A stretch of 64,000 nucleotides of DNA from the NCBI RefSeq assembly GCF_039975415.1, contig NZ_JBDWHD010000016.1, one strand, 5' to 3'. This DNA comes from Ascidiaceihabitans sp039975415 (lineage in GTDB: Bacteria; Pseudomonadota; Alphaproteobacteria; Rhodobacterales; Rhodobacteraceae). The first letter of the stretch is position 1. Every line of letters begins with the position of its first letter. The notes beneath the pieces are model-generated. The model saw only the letters and a list, made by a program, of their open reading frames with translations. It made no database searches and was not told the origin of the DNA. The position numbers and the translations under genes were made by a program. This document shows, one piece after another, positions 33,729 to 42,035 of the stretch.

Positions 33729-34965
33729 TACGCTTTTGACTGAAATTCGCGACCGCTTCGCACATGTTGACGCCTGCCCCTTTTCCGGGCCGCGCGTGTT
33801 TTTCGAAAACGCAGGCGGGGCTTTGACGCTGAAATCTGCTGTCGAAACCTCAGCAAAGTTTGCTGCTATTCCGGACAACCAAGGGCGCGACAATCCCGGG
33901 GCACAGGCTTTGGGTGCGATCATCAAGCAATCCAAAGCCGACATGGCCACGTTCTTTAACACGCACAATGGCCAGTTCTTTGTTGGTGAAAGCGGCACGG
34001 AATTGACCTATCGTTTGATCCGCACGGCCGTGATGGGCACACCACAAGGGTCCGTTATCGGATCAACCGTCGAACACCCCGCATCCCGCAGCGCCGCGCA
34101 ACATTGGGCGTCTGCTGCAGGCAAACCCTATATTTCCGTGCCACACGACGACGCCACAGGGCGCGTCACAGCCGACGCCTATGCCGCCCACATGACACCA
34201 GATGTGCGCGTTGCTACTATTTTGCACACCTCGCCTGTCACGGGAATGGCCATTGACGTGGCGTCCATTGCCGCCGCCATTCGCGCTGTGGCGCCTGAAT
34301 GTTTCATCATCGTCGATGGCATCCAACACGCAAGCCACGGGCACATCGACATCCAACGCTACGACATCGACGGCTATGTCATCTCCCCCTACAAGGTCTT
34401 TTCGCGCCACGGATACGGGGTGGCTTGGGCGTCTGGCAGACTGTCCCGATTGCCTCTCGAAGCCCTGATCGACGGCCCCAAGGAAAACTGGGAATTGGGG
34501 ACGCGTGACACCGGCGCATATGCTACATTTTCAGATGTCGTGGCGTATTTCGGATGGTTGGGCCAGCAGGTTGGCGATGGCCAAACCGAGCGCGCCCGCA
34601 TCGAAGCCGCAGCAACCGCCATCAAGGCCCATGAAAAAGAGCTGACAGATGCGATGCTGTTTGGCACTGGCAACCTGCCGGGCCTGACGGATCTTGCAGG
34701 CATCACGATCATCGGCGGCGCGGACAATCCTGCGCGTGAGGGGCTTGTGTGTTTTGCCAGCGCTGATGTCCCCGCGGATAAGATCGTGGCGCATTTGAAC
34801 GACAGCGGCATACGCACACATATCCGCAAGGCAGACCACTATTCGGGCAACATTCTAACGCCGCTTGGATTGCCTGCGGCCGTGCGGGTGTCCATGTGCC
34901 ACTACAACACTCTGGCAGAGGTCAGCGCCTTTCTGACTGCGATGAAAGAGCTGACAGATGCTTGA
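33718..34965 (+). CDS. class V aminotransferase / cysteine desulfurase-like PLP enzyme
   Basis: A 415-residue fold-type I PLP enzyme of the class V group. The PLP Lys is predicted in GYVISPYKVFSRHGYGVAW (about 226). The preceding Asp and His are in CFIIVDGIQHASHGHIDIQ. FENAGGALTLKSAV near the N-terminus resembles the SufS/IscS-like opening, but I cannot see the mobile Cys loop of true desulfurases, and the genes around are catabolic. A lyase or desulfurase-like role on an amino acid substrate is possible. Overlaps the TetR gene and, by eight bases, the CoA-transferase gene. Confidence 0.78.
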   Translation: MFSDTLLTEIRDRFAHVDACPFSGPRVFFENAGGALTLKSAVETSAKFAAIPDNQGRDNPGAQALGAIIKQSKADMATFFNTHNGQFFVGESGTELTYRLIRTAVMGTPQGSVIGSTVEHPASRSAAQHWASAAGKPYISVPHDDATGRVTADAYAAHMTPDVRVATILHTSPVTGMAIDVASIAAAIRAVAPECFIIVDGIQHASHGHIDIQRYDIDGYVISPYKVFSRHGYGVAWASGRLSRLPLEALIDGPKENWELGTRDTGAYATFSDVVAYFGWLGQQVGDGQTERARIEAAATAIKAHEKELTDAMLFGTGNLPGLTDLAGITIIGGADNPAREGLVCFASADVPADKIVAHLNDSGIRTHIRKADHYSGNILTPLGLPAAVRVSMCHYNTLAEVSAFLTAMKELTDA

Positions 34966-36061
34966 CCGCAACGGCCCCCTACGCGGCTTGCGCGTCGTCG
35001 AAATGGCGGGTCTTGGGCCTGCGCCCTTTTGCGCGATGATGCTGGCCGACATGGGGGCTGAGGTCGTGCGCATCGCGCGGCCCGGTCAAAAACCGTTGTT
35101 CGGCTTGGAACAAAAACACAATCTGTATGACCGGTCACGCAAATCCCTGACGTTGGACTTGCGCGATGCAGACGATTTGATGCGTGCCAAAACCCTCATC
35201 AACAAAGCCGAAGTTGTGATTGAAGGGTACCGTCCCGGCGTGATGGAACGGCTTGGATTGGGGCCGGAAGAATTTCAGGAAACGAACCCCGCGCTGGTCT
35301 TTGGGCGCATGACGGGATGGGGGCAGACCGGACCGTTAAAAGACCGCGCAGGCCACGATCTGAACTACATGGCAATCTCGGGCGCGCTTTGGTCCATTGG
35401 CCCCGCCGACACGCCACCCCCGCCCCCGCAAAACATTATCGCGGACCTTGCAGGGGGCGGCATGATGCTGCTGACGGGGGTTCTGGCCGCCACGATGAAC
35501 GCGCGCACAACGGGCCAAGGTCAGGTTGTGGACGCCTGCATGTCAGACGGTGCGGCCCTGATGATGGTGTTGCAATACGGGCTGAACGCAGGCGGCGCTT
35601 GGGATGATACCAAACGCGGTGGCAACGTGCTGAACGGAGGGGCCGCGTATTATCGCTGCTACACAACCAAAGATGGCGGATACGTCTCTATTGGCCCAAT
35701 AGAGCCACAATTCTTCGCAGCTTTGCTGGATGCAGTGGGTTTGCAAGACGACCGGCGCTTTTCAAAACAATACGGCGACCAAAGCGAAATGCACCCGGCT
35801 TTGGAAGCACTGTTCGCGGGGAAGACTCGCGATGAATGGTCTGCGATCCTGACAGAGGTTGACGCCTGCTTTGCCCCAGTTCTGTCGATGCAAGAGGCAC
35901 CAACGCATCCACACAACCAAGCGCGGGGCACCTTCGTGGAAACAGACGGGATTGTGCAACCCGGTCCTGTTCCGTGCTTTTTGGGCACACCATCTGATCC
36001 GCCGACACATGGTGATGCCGGCACGCTGGACTATGAAGACGTCATGTCGGCTTGGAGCTAG
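34958..36061 (+). CDS. CaiB/BaiF class III CoA-transferase, alpha-methylacyl-CoA racemase-like
   Basis: A 367-residue CaiB/BaiF-fold protein. The N-terminus LRGLRVVEMAGLGPAPFCAM and RSLTLDL-type strand are typical. RAGHDLNYMAISGAL with His133 and NIIADLAGGGMMLL with Asp163 correspond to the His/Asp pair of alpha-methylacyl-CoA racemase, so epimerisation of a 2-methylacyl-CoA is more likely than CoA transfer. Third gene of the TetR-PLP operon. The stop TAG lies in a 22-bp tandem duplication and shares bases with the convergent LuxR stop. Confidence 0.86.
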   Translation: MLDRNGPLRGLRVVEMAGLGPAPFCAMMLADMGAEVVRIARPGQKPLFGLEQKHNLYDRSRKSLTLDLRDADDLMRAKTLINKAEVVIEGYRPGVMERLGLGPEEFQETNPALVFGRMTGWGQTGPLKDRAGHDLNYMAISGALWSIGPADTPPPPPQNIIADLAGGGMMLLTGVLAATMNARTTGQGQVVDACMSDGAALMMVLQYGLNAGGAWDDTKRGGNVLNGGAAYYRCYTTKDGGYVSIGPIEPQFFAALLDAVGLQDDRRFSKQYGDQSEMHPALEALFAGKTRDEWSAILTEVDACFAPVLSMQEAPTHPHNQARGTFVETDGIVQPGPVPCFLGTPSDPPTHGDAGTLDYEDVMSAWS

Positions 36062-36087
36062 CCCGATGTCGGCTTGGAGCTAGCCCG
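36044..36087. repeat. 22-bp perfect tandem duplication across convergent stop codons
   Basis: The unit at 36044-36065, beginning ATGTCGGCTTGG and ending GCTAGCCCG, is repeated exactly at 36066-36087. It holds the CoA-transferase TAG and, on the other strand, the LuxR TAG. Because 22 is not a multiple of three, the copy changes the C-terminal residues and frame of the LuxR reading into it. Confidence 0.92.
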
Positions 36088-36636
36088 GCGGGTGTAGCTG
36101 GTGCGGCCCAAAAGCTCGCCAGTGTTTTTGACCTCGAATTTGCGCAACATTCGCGCACGGACGTCCTCAATCGTGCGCGGCGACAGGCCCAGTTGATGCG
36201 CGATTTCCTTGCTGGTGGCCCCTTGGCTTAGAAAACTCAGCACCTCGCGTTCGCGTTTTGTCAGGCGCGGCCCGTCCAGATGGTCGCGAATGGGCGCAAA
36301 GCTTAGGACAAGATGGGATAAGGGATCATCGGGGGCCAGCGTACGTGCACGAAAGCGGAACCATTTGGGCATACCGTCTTTCTGGCGCATCATCCGTTCG
36401 TCCGAATAGGCCCCCGTTTGCGCCATCGTCACAAGGCCAATGTCGCGTACACGGTCAAATTCGGCATGACTGGGGTACAGCATCCGAAAGGATTGTCCCA
36501 ACAGTTCGGCACGACTGTAGCCAAGCAAGCTGGCGAACGTCAGATTGCAACTGCTCAAGGTCCGGTGACGTGACACCGCCAAACCAATGGGGGCCGCGTC
36601 AAAGGCCTCAAGCATTTCAGTCGTTACGTTATCCAT
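36058..36636 (-). CDS. PAS-LuxR transcriptional regulator
   Basis: A 192-residue protein with an N-terminal PAS domain (about 8-115; AAPIGLAVSRHRTLSSCNLT, LLGYSRAELLGQSFR) and a C-terminal LuxR HTH (about 126-180; LTKREREVLSFLSQGATSKE, LGLSPRTIEDVRARMLRKFE). ATG 36636 has GGGGA six bases upstream. There is no receiver domain, so it probably senses a ligand or redox state directly. It is divergent from the M20 peptidase gene, with an 8-2-8 inverted repeat between them. Its last residues are encoded by a tandem duplication. Confidence 0.88.
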   Translation of the reverse strand: MDNVTTEMLEAFDAAPIGLAVSRHRTLSSCNLTFASLLGYSRAELLGQSFRMLYPSHAEFDRVRDIGLVTMAQTGAYSDERMMRQKDGMPKWFRFRARTLAPDDPLSHLVLSFAPIRDHLDGPRLTKREREVLSFLSQGATSKEIAHQLGLSPRTIEDVRARMLRKFEVKNTGELLGRTSYTRRASSKPTSG

Positions 36637-36654
36637 TGCCAATCCCCGTGAATA

Positions 36655-36672
36655 TACGGTATTGATACCGTA
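36655..36672. promoter_or_regulatory. LuxR-type inverted repeat between luxR and M20 gene
   Basis: TACGGTAT-TG-ATACCGTA (36655-36662 and 36665-36672) is a perfect 8-2-8 dyad in the 80-base divergent gap. It is 19 bases from the PAS-LuxR start and 45 from the M20 start. The size matches LuxR-family boxes of 18-20 bases, and it could serve autoregulation plus control of the transporter operon. Confidence 0.65.
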
Positions 36673-36716
36673 CTAATGCGCCGCAATACTGCAAGTCGTT
36701 TAACGAAAGGTGCGAA

Positions 36717-38000
36717 ATGACAACTCCGCTTATGACACGCATTGCGGCCAAGCGCGACGACTTGATCCAGCTGACGCAGGACCTGATCCGCATCCCCACA
36801 TTGAACCCGCCCGGCGAAAACTATCAAGCGATTTGCGATTATCTGGACAAACGCCTGTCTGCCCACGGCTTTCAAACCCAACTGATCCGCGCCTTTGGCA
36901 CACCGGGCGACAGCGAGAAATACCCACGCTGGAATATCATCGCGCGGCGTGACGGGGCGCATGCGGGCGATTGTGTGCATTTCAACAGCCACACGGACGT
37001 GGTCGAGGTCGGCGCAGGCTGGACGTTCGACCCCTTTGGCGGCGAAATTGCCGATGGCAACATCTATGGGCGCGGGGCCTGCGACATGAAAGGCGGGTTG
37101 GCCGCATCCATCATCGCAGCTGAGGCGTTCATTGAAGAACACCCGAATTTCCACGGCGCAATCGAGATTTCCGGCACCGCAGACGAGGAATCAGGCGGTT
37201 ACGGCGGGGTCGCATACCTTGCCGAACACGGCCACTTTAACTCTGAAAAAGTGCAGCATGTCATCATTCCGGAACCCTTAAACAAAGACCGCATCTGTTT
37301 GGGGCATCGCGGCGGTTGGTGGGCCGAGATCGAAACCAAAGGCGAAATTGCCCATGGATCAATGCCATTCCTTGGCGATTGTGCTGTGCGTCATATGGGG
37401 GCTGTAATCGGCGAATTCGAAGACAAATTGTTCCCCGCAATGGCCGCCCGCACCACGGATATGCCCGTTGTGCCCGAGGGGGCAAAGCAATCCACCATGA
37501 ACATCAATTCGATCCATGGCGGGCAAAAAGAACAGGACGACGCCTTTGACGGATTGCCCGCGCATTGTGTGCCGGACAGTTGCCGCATCGTGATTGACCG
37601 CCGCTTTTTGGCCGAAGAACCGCTGGATCAGGTGCGCGGCGAGGTCAAAGGCCTGTTGGAAGGTCTGCGCGAAACGCGTCCCGATTTTGACTATGAGATG
37701 ACGGAACTGAACAGCGTTTTGCCTTCAATGACCGACAAATCCGCGCCGGTTGTGGAAACCGTGGCGCAAGCAATTGAGGACGTGATGGGCAAAGCGCCCG
37801 AATATGTCGCAAGCCCCGGAACCTACGACCAGAAACACATTGACCGGATCGGCAAGCTAAAGAACTGTATCGCTTACGGACCGGGTATTCTGGAGCTGGC
37901 ACATAAACCCGATGAATATATCGGGATTGATGATATGCTCGACAGCGCAAAGGTGATGGGTGCAAGCTTGGAAACGCTTCTGCTGCCCAATAAAAACTGA
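36717..38000 (+). CDS. M20-family peptidase/deacylase (ArgE/DapE-like)
   Basis: A 427-residue zinc hydrolase. Motifs are FNSHTDVVEVGAGW, IYGRGACDMKGGLAAS, GTADEESGGYGGV, HRGGWWAEIETKGE (dimerisation lid) and GILELAHKPDEYIGI. Similar annotated proteins cleave N-acyl or N-succinyl amino acids. It is followed after 16 bases by an Opp/Dpp-type binding protein gene, so the enzyme probably hydrolyses the compound taken up. The ATG at 36717 has AAAGG nearby. A second, more distant M20 protein is encoded at 27413. Confidence 0.88.
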   Translation: MTTPLMTRIAAKRDDLIQLTQDLIRIPTLNPPGENYQAICDYLDKRLSAHGFQTQLIRAFGTPGDSEKYPRWNIIARRDGAHAGDCVHFNSHTDVVEVGAGWTFDPFGGEIADGNIYGRGACDMKGGLAASIIAAEAFIEEHPNFHGAIEISGTADEESGGYGGVAYLAEHGHFNSEKVQHVIIPEPLNKDRICLGHRGGWWAEIETKGEIAHGSMPFLGDCAVRHMGAVIGEFEDKLFPAMAARTTDMPVVPEGAKQSTMNINSIHGGQKEQDDAFDGLPAHCVPDSCRIVIDRRFLAEEPLDQVRGEVKGLLEGLRETRPDFDYEMTELNSVLPSMTDKSAPVVETVAQAIEDVMGKAPEYVASPGTYDQKHIDRIGKLKNCIAYGPGILELAHKPDEYIGIDDMLDSAKVMGASLETLLLPNKN

Positions 38001-38016
38001 CCAAGGGAGACCACAC

Positions 38017-39495
38017 ATGAAACATTTCATATCGCAATTGGCACTGGCCAGCGCATTAGGCGTTGCCGGTTTTGCCGCCCAAGCCCAAACCGACATCACC
38101 GTCGCCTTGCAGCTTGAGCCGCCGCATCTGGATCCGACATCAGCCGCCGCCGGTGCAATTGATTCCGTGCTGTATTCGAACGTGTTTGAAGGTCTGACAC
38201 GCTTTATGGGCGATGGGTCCGTTGTGGCTGGCCTTGCAAGCGGCTGGGAGATTTCCGAAGACGGTCTGACCTACACGTTTACGCTGCGTGATGGTGTGAC
38301 CTTTCACGACGGCAGCACGATGGACGCTGAGGACGTGAAATTTTCGCTGGACCGTGCACGCGCCGAAGATTCAGTGAACGCACAAAAGGCCCTGTTTGCA
38401 GGCATCACCGACGTGAGTGTGACCAACGCCTCAACTGTTGTTGTGACCCTGTCCGAACCAAACGGCAATTTCCTGTTCAACATGGCGTGGGGGGACGCGG
38501 TGATCGTGGCCCCTGAAAGCATCGAGGGCATCAAGCAAACGCCCATCGGCACAGGCGCGTTCAAGTTTGTCAGCTGGACCCAAGGCGACAAAATCGAATT
38601 GGCCCGCAACCCGGACTATTGGGGCACGGCCCCGGCATTGGAAACAGCCACCTTCAAATTCATCTCTGACCCAACAGCAGCCTTTGCAGCCGTCATGGCC
38701 GAAGACGTTGACGTGTTTTCCGGCTTCCCCGCCCCCGAAAACCTGCCCCAGTTCGAAGCAGACCCGCGGTTCCAAGTGCTGATTGGCTCGACCGAAGGCG
38801 AAACGATCCTGTCCACCAACAACAAACAGCCACCGTTTGACAACGTGAAGGTGCGCGAGGCTTTGGCCCACGCCATCGACCGCCAAGCCATCGTGGATGG
38901 TGCGATGTTCGGCTATGGCACACCGATTGGCACGCATTTTGCGCCGCACAATCCGGCCTATGTCGATCTGAAAGCAAACAGCAGCTATGACCCTGAAAAG
39001 GCCAAAGCGCTGCTGGCCGAAGCAGGCTTTGCCGACGGGTTTGAAACCACGCTGCACCTGCCGCCCCCCTCCTATGCCCGTCGCGGCGGTGAAATCATCG
39101 CGGCGCAATTGGCAGAGGTCGGCATCAAGGCAGAAATCACCAACGTCGAGTGGGCGCAGTGGTTAGAAACCGTGTTCCGTGGCAAAAACTTTGGGCTGAC
39201 GATCGTCTCACACACAGAGCCGATGGACATCAACATCTATGCGAACCCGGATTACTATTTCCAATACGACAATCCTAAGTTCCAAGAGCTGATGAGCACC
39301 TTGAACGCCACATCTGATCCCGAAGCGCGTACAGCCCTGATGGGTGACGCACAAAAGATGATCTCGGGCGATTATGTGAACGGCTACCTGTTCCAACTGG
39401 CGGCCTTGTCTGTCGCCAAAGCGGGTGTGCAGGGTTTGTGGACAAACGCACCGACGCAAGCGACGGACCTGACTGGCGTCAGCTGGGCCAACTGA
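38017..39495 (+). CDS. peptide/opine-type ABC transporter substrate-binding protein (SBP_bac_5)
   Basis: A 492-residue periplasmic protein. Its signal peptide (LALASALGVAGFAAQA) is cleaved before QTDITVALQLEPPHLDPTSA. The family-5 binding fold shows GLASGWEISEDGLTYTFTLR and DGVTFHDGSTMDAEDVKFSL, then FDNVKVREALAHAIDRQAIV. It binds a peptide, opine or similar solute outside the membrane. ATG 38017 is preceded by AAGGGAGA. The matching permeases and ATPase lie 1.6 kb downstream, after an intervening cupin and an antisense gene. A strong hairpin follows the stop. Confidence 0.92.
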   Translation: MKHFISQLALASALGVAGFAAQAQTDITVALQLEPPHLDPTSAAAGAIDSVLYSNVFEGLTRFMGDGSVVAGLASGWEISEDGLTYTFTLRDGVTFHDGSTMDAEDVKFSLDRARAEDSVNAQKALFAGITDVSVTNASTVVVTLSEPNGNFLFNMAWGDAVIVAPESIEGIKQTPIGTGAFKFVSWTQGDKIELARNPDYWGTAPALETATFKFISDPTAAFAAVMAEDVDVFSGFPAPENLPQFEADPRFQVLIGSTEGETILSTNNKQPPFDNVKVREALAHAIDRQAIVDGAMFGYGTPIGTHFAPHNPAYVDLKANSSYDPEKAKALLAEAGFADGFETTLHLPPPSYARRGGEIIAAQLAEVGIKAEITNVEWAQWLETVFRGKNFGLTIVSHTEPMDINIYANPDYYFQYDNPKFQELMSTLNATSDPEARTALMGDAQKMISGDYVNGYLFQLAALSVAKAGVQGLWTNAPTQATDLTGVSWAN

Positions 39496-39503
39496 ACCGG
39501 CGG

Positions 39504-39522
39504 GGCGGGGGACACCCCCGCC
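39504..39522 (+). terminator. GC stem-loop after the peptide-binding protein gene
   Basis: GGCGGGGG (39504-39511), loop ACA, and CCCCCGCC (39515-39522) form a perfect 8-bp stem nine bases after the binding-protein stop, without a T-run. A 3' stabiliser or attenuator of the downstream genes is likely. Confidence 0.7.
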
Positions 39523-39552
39523 TTACCCCCCTGACGCAAAAGAGGTTTCTTA

Positions 39553-39957
39553 ATGGACATCCACGCCGCAGGCACGCGTCCCACCACACGCGCCAATCCC
39601 GACTATTTTACAGGCACCGTGTGGATGGATCCCGTCATCGGATCACAGCCCCCTGCCCGTTTGAATGCGCTAGTCGTCAGCTTTGAACCCGGCGCGCGTA
39701 CGGCATGGCACACCCATCCTTTGGGGCAGACTTTGTATGTCATGTCTGGCACCGGTCGTGTTTGTTTGCGTGGCGAAGCGCCCCAGATCATCCGCGCCGG
39801 TGATACCGTGTGGATCCCGCCCCATGAAGAACATTGGCACGGCGCAGGTCCGGACACAGGCATGGTGCATATGGCGATGCAAGAGACTAAAGATGGCTCT
39901 GCCGCCGACTGGCTCGACCACGTCACCGACGCCGAGTTTCACCAAGAACCGCGTTGA
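39553..39957 (+). CDS. cupin domain protein
   Basis: A 134-residue single cupin. The metal-binding motif AWHTHPLGQTLYVMSGTGRV (two His, one Gln/Glu position) and the second motif PPHEEHWHGAGPDTGMVHMA are clear. It resembles small manganese cupins annotated with carboxymuconolactone decarboxylases or hydroxynitrile lyases; the actual reaction is unknown. Follows the binding-protein hairpin by 30 bases with AAGAGG upstream. Its last 35 bases overlap the antisense histone-deacetylase-like gene. Confidence 0.82.
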   Translation: MDIHAAGTRPTTRANPDYFTGTVWMDPVIGSQPPARLNALVVSFEPGARTAWHTHPLGQTLYVMSGTGRVCLRGEAPQIIRAGDTVWIPPHEEHWHGAGPDTGMVHMAMQETKDGSAADWLDHVTDAEFHQEPR

Positions 39958-41044
39958 TCGCACCCGTGATCTCTTGCCGAACAGGACCGGATCGCGGCGC
40001 GTCGTGCAGGGTCGTGAACCAATGGTCAGGTGGATTGCGCCCTCGGCTGTTGCCCTCAAAGCGAAGCGCACGCAGCACTTTTTGTGCGGGCTCAGGCAAC
40101 ACCTCTGGCGCATCATATCCGTTCAGCACCCCCCAAATCCCTGTCCAGCAGCGCCCGACAGACCATGGATTGTAACCCCCCCCTCCCAGCACCAGAAGGC
40201 GCGGCGAAATTGGCATCAAGGCCTGTACGATCGCACGGTGGGCATTGTTTGACAGCGCCAGTCGCGACTGTGGGTCTTCCTCAATCGCGTCCGAGCCGCA
40301 TTGGATCACCACAGCATCCGGCGCAAAATCCGAGATCAACGGCACAATCACCTCTTTGCGTATCAAAGCCATTTCGCTGTCATTCAGACCCGCAGGCACA
40401 GGCAGATTGTAAGTCTGACGTGTTGTGTCGCCTTCAACCACACCCGTGCGCGGCCAACGATCAACTTCATGCACAGAGATCATCAGACACTCGGGATCAT
40501 CTCCAAACGCATGTTCGACCCCGTCAGGATGATGCGCGTCAATGTCCAGATAAGCGATACGTTGTACGCCGTGCCGCCGTAACGATAACACCGCCAGAAC
40601 CGGATCATTCAAATAGCAAAACCCGTTTGCGCAGGCAGGCATCCCGTGATGTGTGCCGCCCGCAGGATGATACACAACGCCCCCTTTCGCCAACAATTCA
40701 CCGGCCAGCAACGACCCCCCAGCCGCCGTGGCGGGGCGGCGGTACATTTCGGGGAACACCGGATTGGAGGGCGTGCCCAACCCGAACTTTTCGCGCACCG
40801 CATCCGTTACACTTTGCGCAGCTTCGGCAGCCACCAACGCATCCAGATAGTCGGCATCATGCCACACAGCCAATGCCGCTGGTTTGGCACGTGGACTGGG
40901 CACATAGACCTGCGCAGGCAACCAGCCCAAAGCCCGCGACAAATCCATTACCGTCGCCACACGCGGCACCCGCAAAGGGTGCCAATCCCCGTAGGTCGAA
41001 CCGCGGTAGATTTCCGAGCCAATGAACAAAGGACGCTTTTCCAT
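39923..41044 (-). CDS. histone-deacetylase superfamily amidohydrolase (AcuC/acetylpolyamine amidohydrolase-like)
   Basis: A 373-residue zinc amidohydrolase of the arginase/deacetylase fold. The tandem-His GGTHHGMPACANGFCYLNDP, the metal-binding YLDIDAHHPDGVEHAF and the glycine-rich loop LVLGGGGYNPWSVGRCW are all in order. Family members deacetylate polyamines, acyl-lysines or small amides. It is the only minus-strand gene in an otherwise plus-strand block. It overlaps the cupin tail by 35 bases and starts 43 bases from the divergent permease gene. I use ATG 41044; a GTG at 41053 is possible. Confidence 0.87.
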   Translation of the reverse strand: MEKRPLFIGSEIYRGSTYGDWHPLRVPRVATVMDLSRALGWLPAQVYVPSPRAKPAALAVWHDADYLDALVAAEAAQSVTDAVREKFGLGTPSNPVFPEMYRRPATAAGGSLLAGELLAKGGVVYHPAGGTHHGMPACANGFCYLNDPVLAVLSLRRHGVQRIAYLDIDAHHPDGVEHAFGDDPECLMISVHEVDRWPRTGVVEGDTTRQTYNLPVPAGLNDSEMALIRKEVIVPLISDFAPDAVVIQCGSDAIEEDPQSRLALSNNAHRAIVQALMPISPRLLVLGGGGYNPWSVGRCWTGIWGVLNGYDAPEVLPEPAQKVLRALRFEGNSRGRNPPDHWFTTLHDAPRSGPVRQEITGAINAVLGETRRR

Positions 41045-41087
41045 GGGCCACACAGCTAACGCATTTGAACGAACAGTCTAGGCGCCA

Positions 41088-42035
41088 ATGATCCGCTACA
41101 CCCTCAAACGTCTGATGTCGCTGATCGTCAGCCTGTGCATCGCAAGCGTGCTGATCTTCTTTGTGATCGAAGTGGCACCCGGTGATCCCGCGTCCTTCAT
41201 GTTGGGCATCAACGCACAAGAAGACACGGTTGCGGCCTTGCGCACCGAGCTTGGCCTCGATGTGCCAAAATGGCAGCGCTATGTGGCGTGGGTTCAGGGC
41301 ATGTTAGTCGGCGATTTTGGCACGTCCTACACCTACCGCACGCCTGTTGCACAAATGGTTGCAGACCGTTTGTGGGTGTCGTTGCCTTTGACGCTTTATG
41401 CGCTGACCTTGTCCACCGTGATCGCCCTGCCCGCTGGCATGTACGCCGCTGCCCGCCGTGGCCGCACCGGCGATGTGGCAGTGATGGGGGCCACGCAGTT
41501 TGGGGTTGCGGTTCCCAACTTTTGGTTTGCGATGATGCTTGTTTTGGTGTTTGCCATCAACCTGCGCTGGTTTTCCGCAGGCGGGTTTGCCGGGTGGGAC
41601 AAGGGCTTAGGCGCGGGTCTGTGGTCGCTGACGTTGCCCGCCATAGCACTTGCCTTGCCCCAAGCCGCCATTCTGGCCCGCGTCATGCGCAGCGCCTTGC
41701 TGGACGTTTTGACCGAAGACTACATGCGCACCGCCCGCGCCAAGGGCCTGACCAAGTCGCAAACCATCTGGAGGCACGGGCTGCGCAATGCGCTAATCCC
41801 CGTGCTGACGATCATCGGGTTGCAGTTCTCGTTTCTATTGGCGGGGTCTATCATCATCGAACAGGTGTTTTATCTGCCCGGCCTTGGGCGGCTGGTGTTT
41901 CAGGCGATTTCGGCCCGCGATCTGATTGTTGTGGAAAGCGTGGTCATGCTGCTGGTCTTTGCAGTCATCGTCGTCAACTTTGCTGTCGATCTGGCCTATG
42001 CCGCTGTCGACCCCCGTCTAAGGTCACGCACATGA
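41088..42035 (+). CDS. Opp/Dpp-type ABC transporter permease 1
   Basis: A 315-residue permease of the DppB class. The N-terminal helix is LMSLIVSLCIASVLIFFVIE, then the DppB-type APGDPASFMLG. It has about six membrane spans and the EAA loop EDYMRTARAKGLTKSQTIWR, then HGLRNALIPVLTIIG, plus FYLPGLGRLVFQAISARDL. Pairs with the next gene, whose start overlaps its stop as ATGA. Confidence 0.93.
   Translation: MIRYTLKRLMSLIVSLCIASVLIFFVIEVAPGDPASFMLGINAQEDTVAALRTELGLDVPKWQRYVAWVQGMLVGDFGTSYTYRTPVAQMVADRLWVSLPLTLYALTLSTVIALPAGMYAAARRGRTGDVAVMGATQFGVAVPNFWFAMMLVLVFAINLRWFSAGGFAGWDKGLGAGLWSLTLPAIALALPQAAILARVMRSALLDVLTEDYMRTARAKGLTKSQTIWRHGLRNALIPVLTIIGLQFSFLLAGSIIIEQVFYLPGLGRLVFQAISARDLIVVESVVMLLVFAVIVVNFAVDLAYAAVDPRLRSRT

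Noticed and set aside
33718..34965. Naming the PLP enzyme sufS or iscS
   Set aside because: No Fe-S assembly genes are nearby and no convincing catalytic Cys loop is visible.
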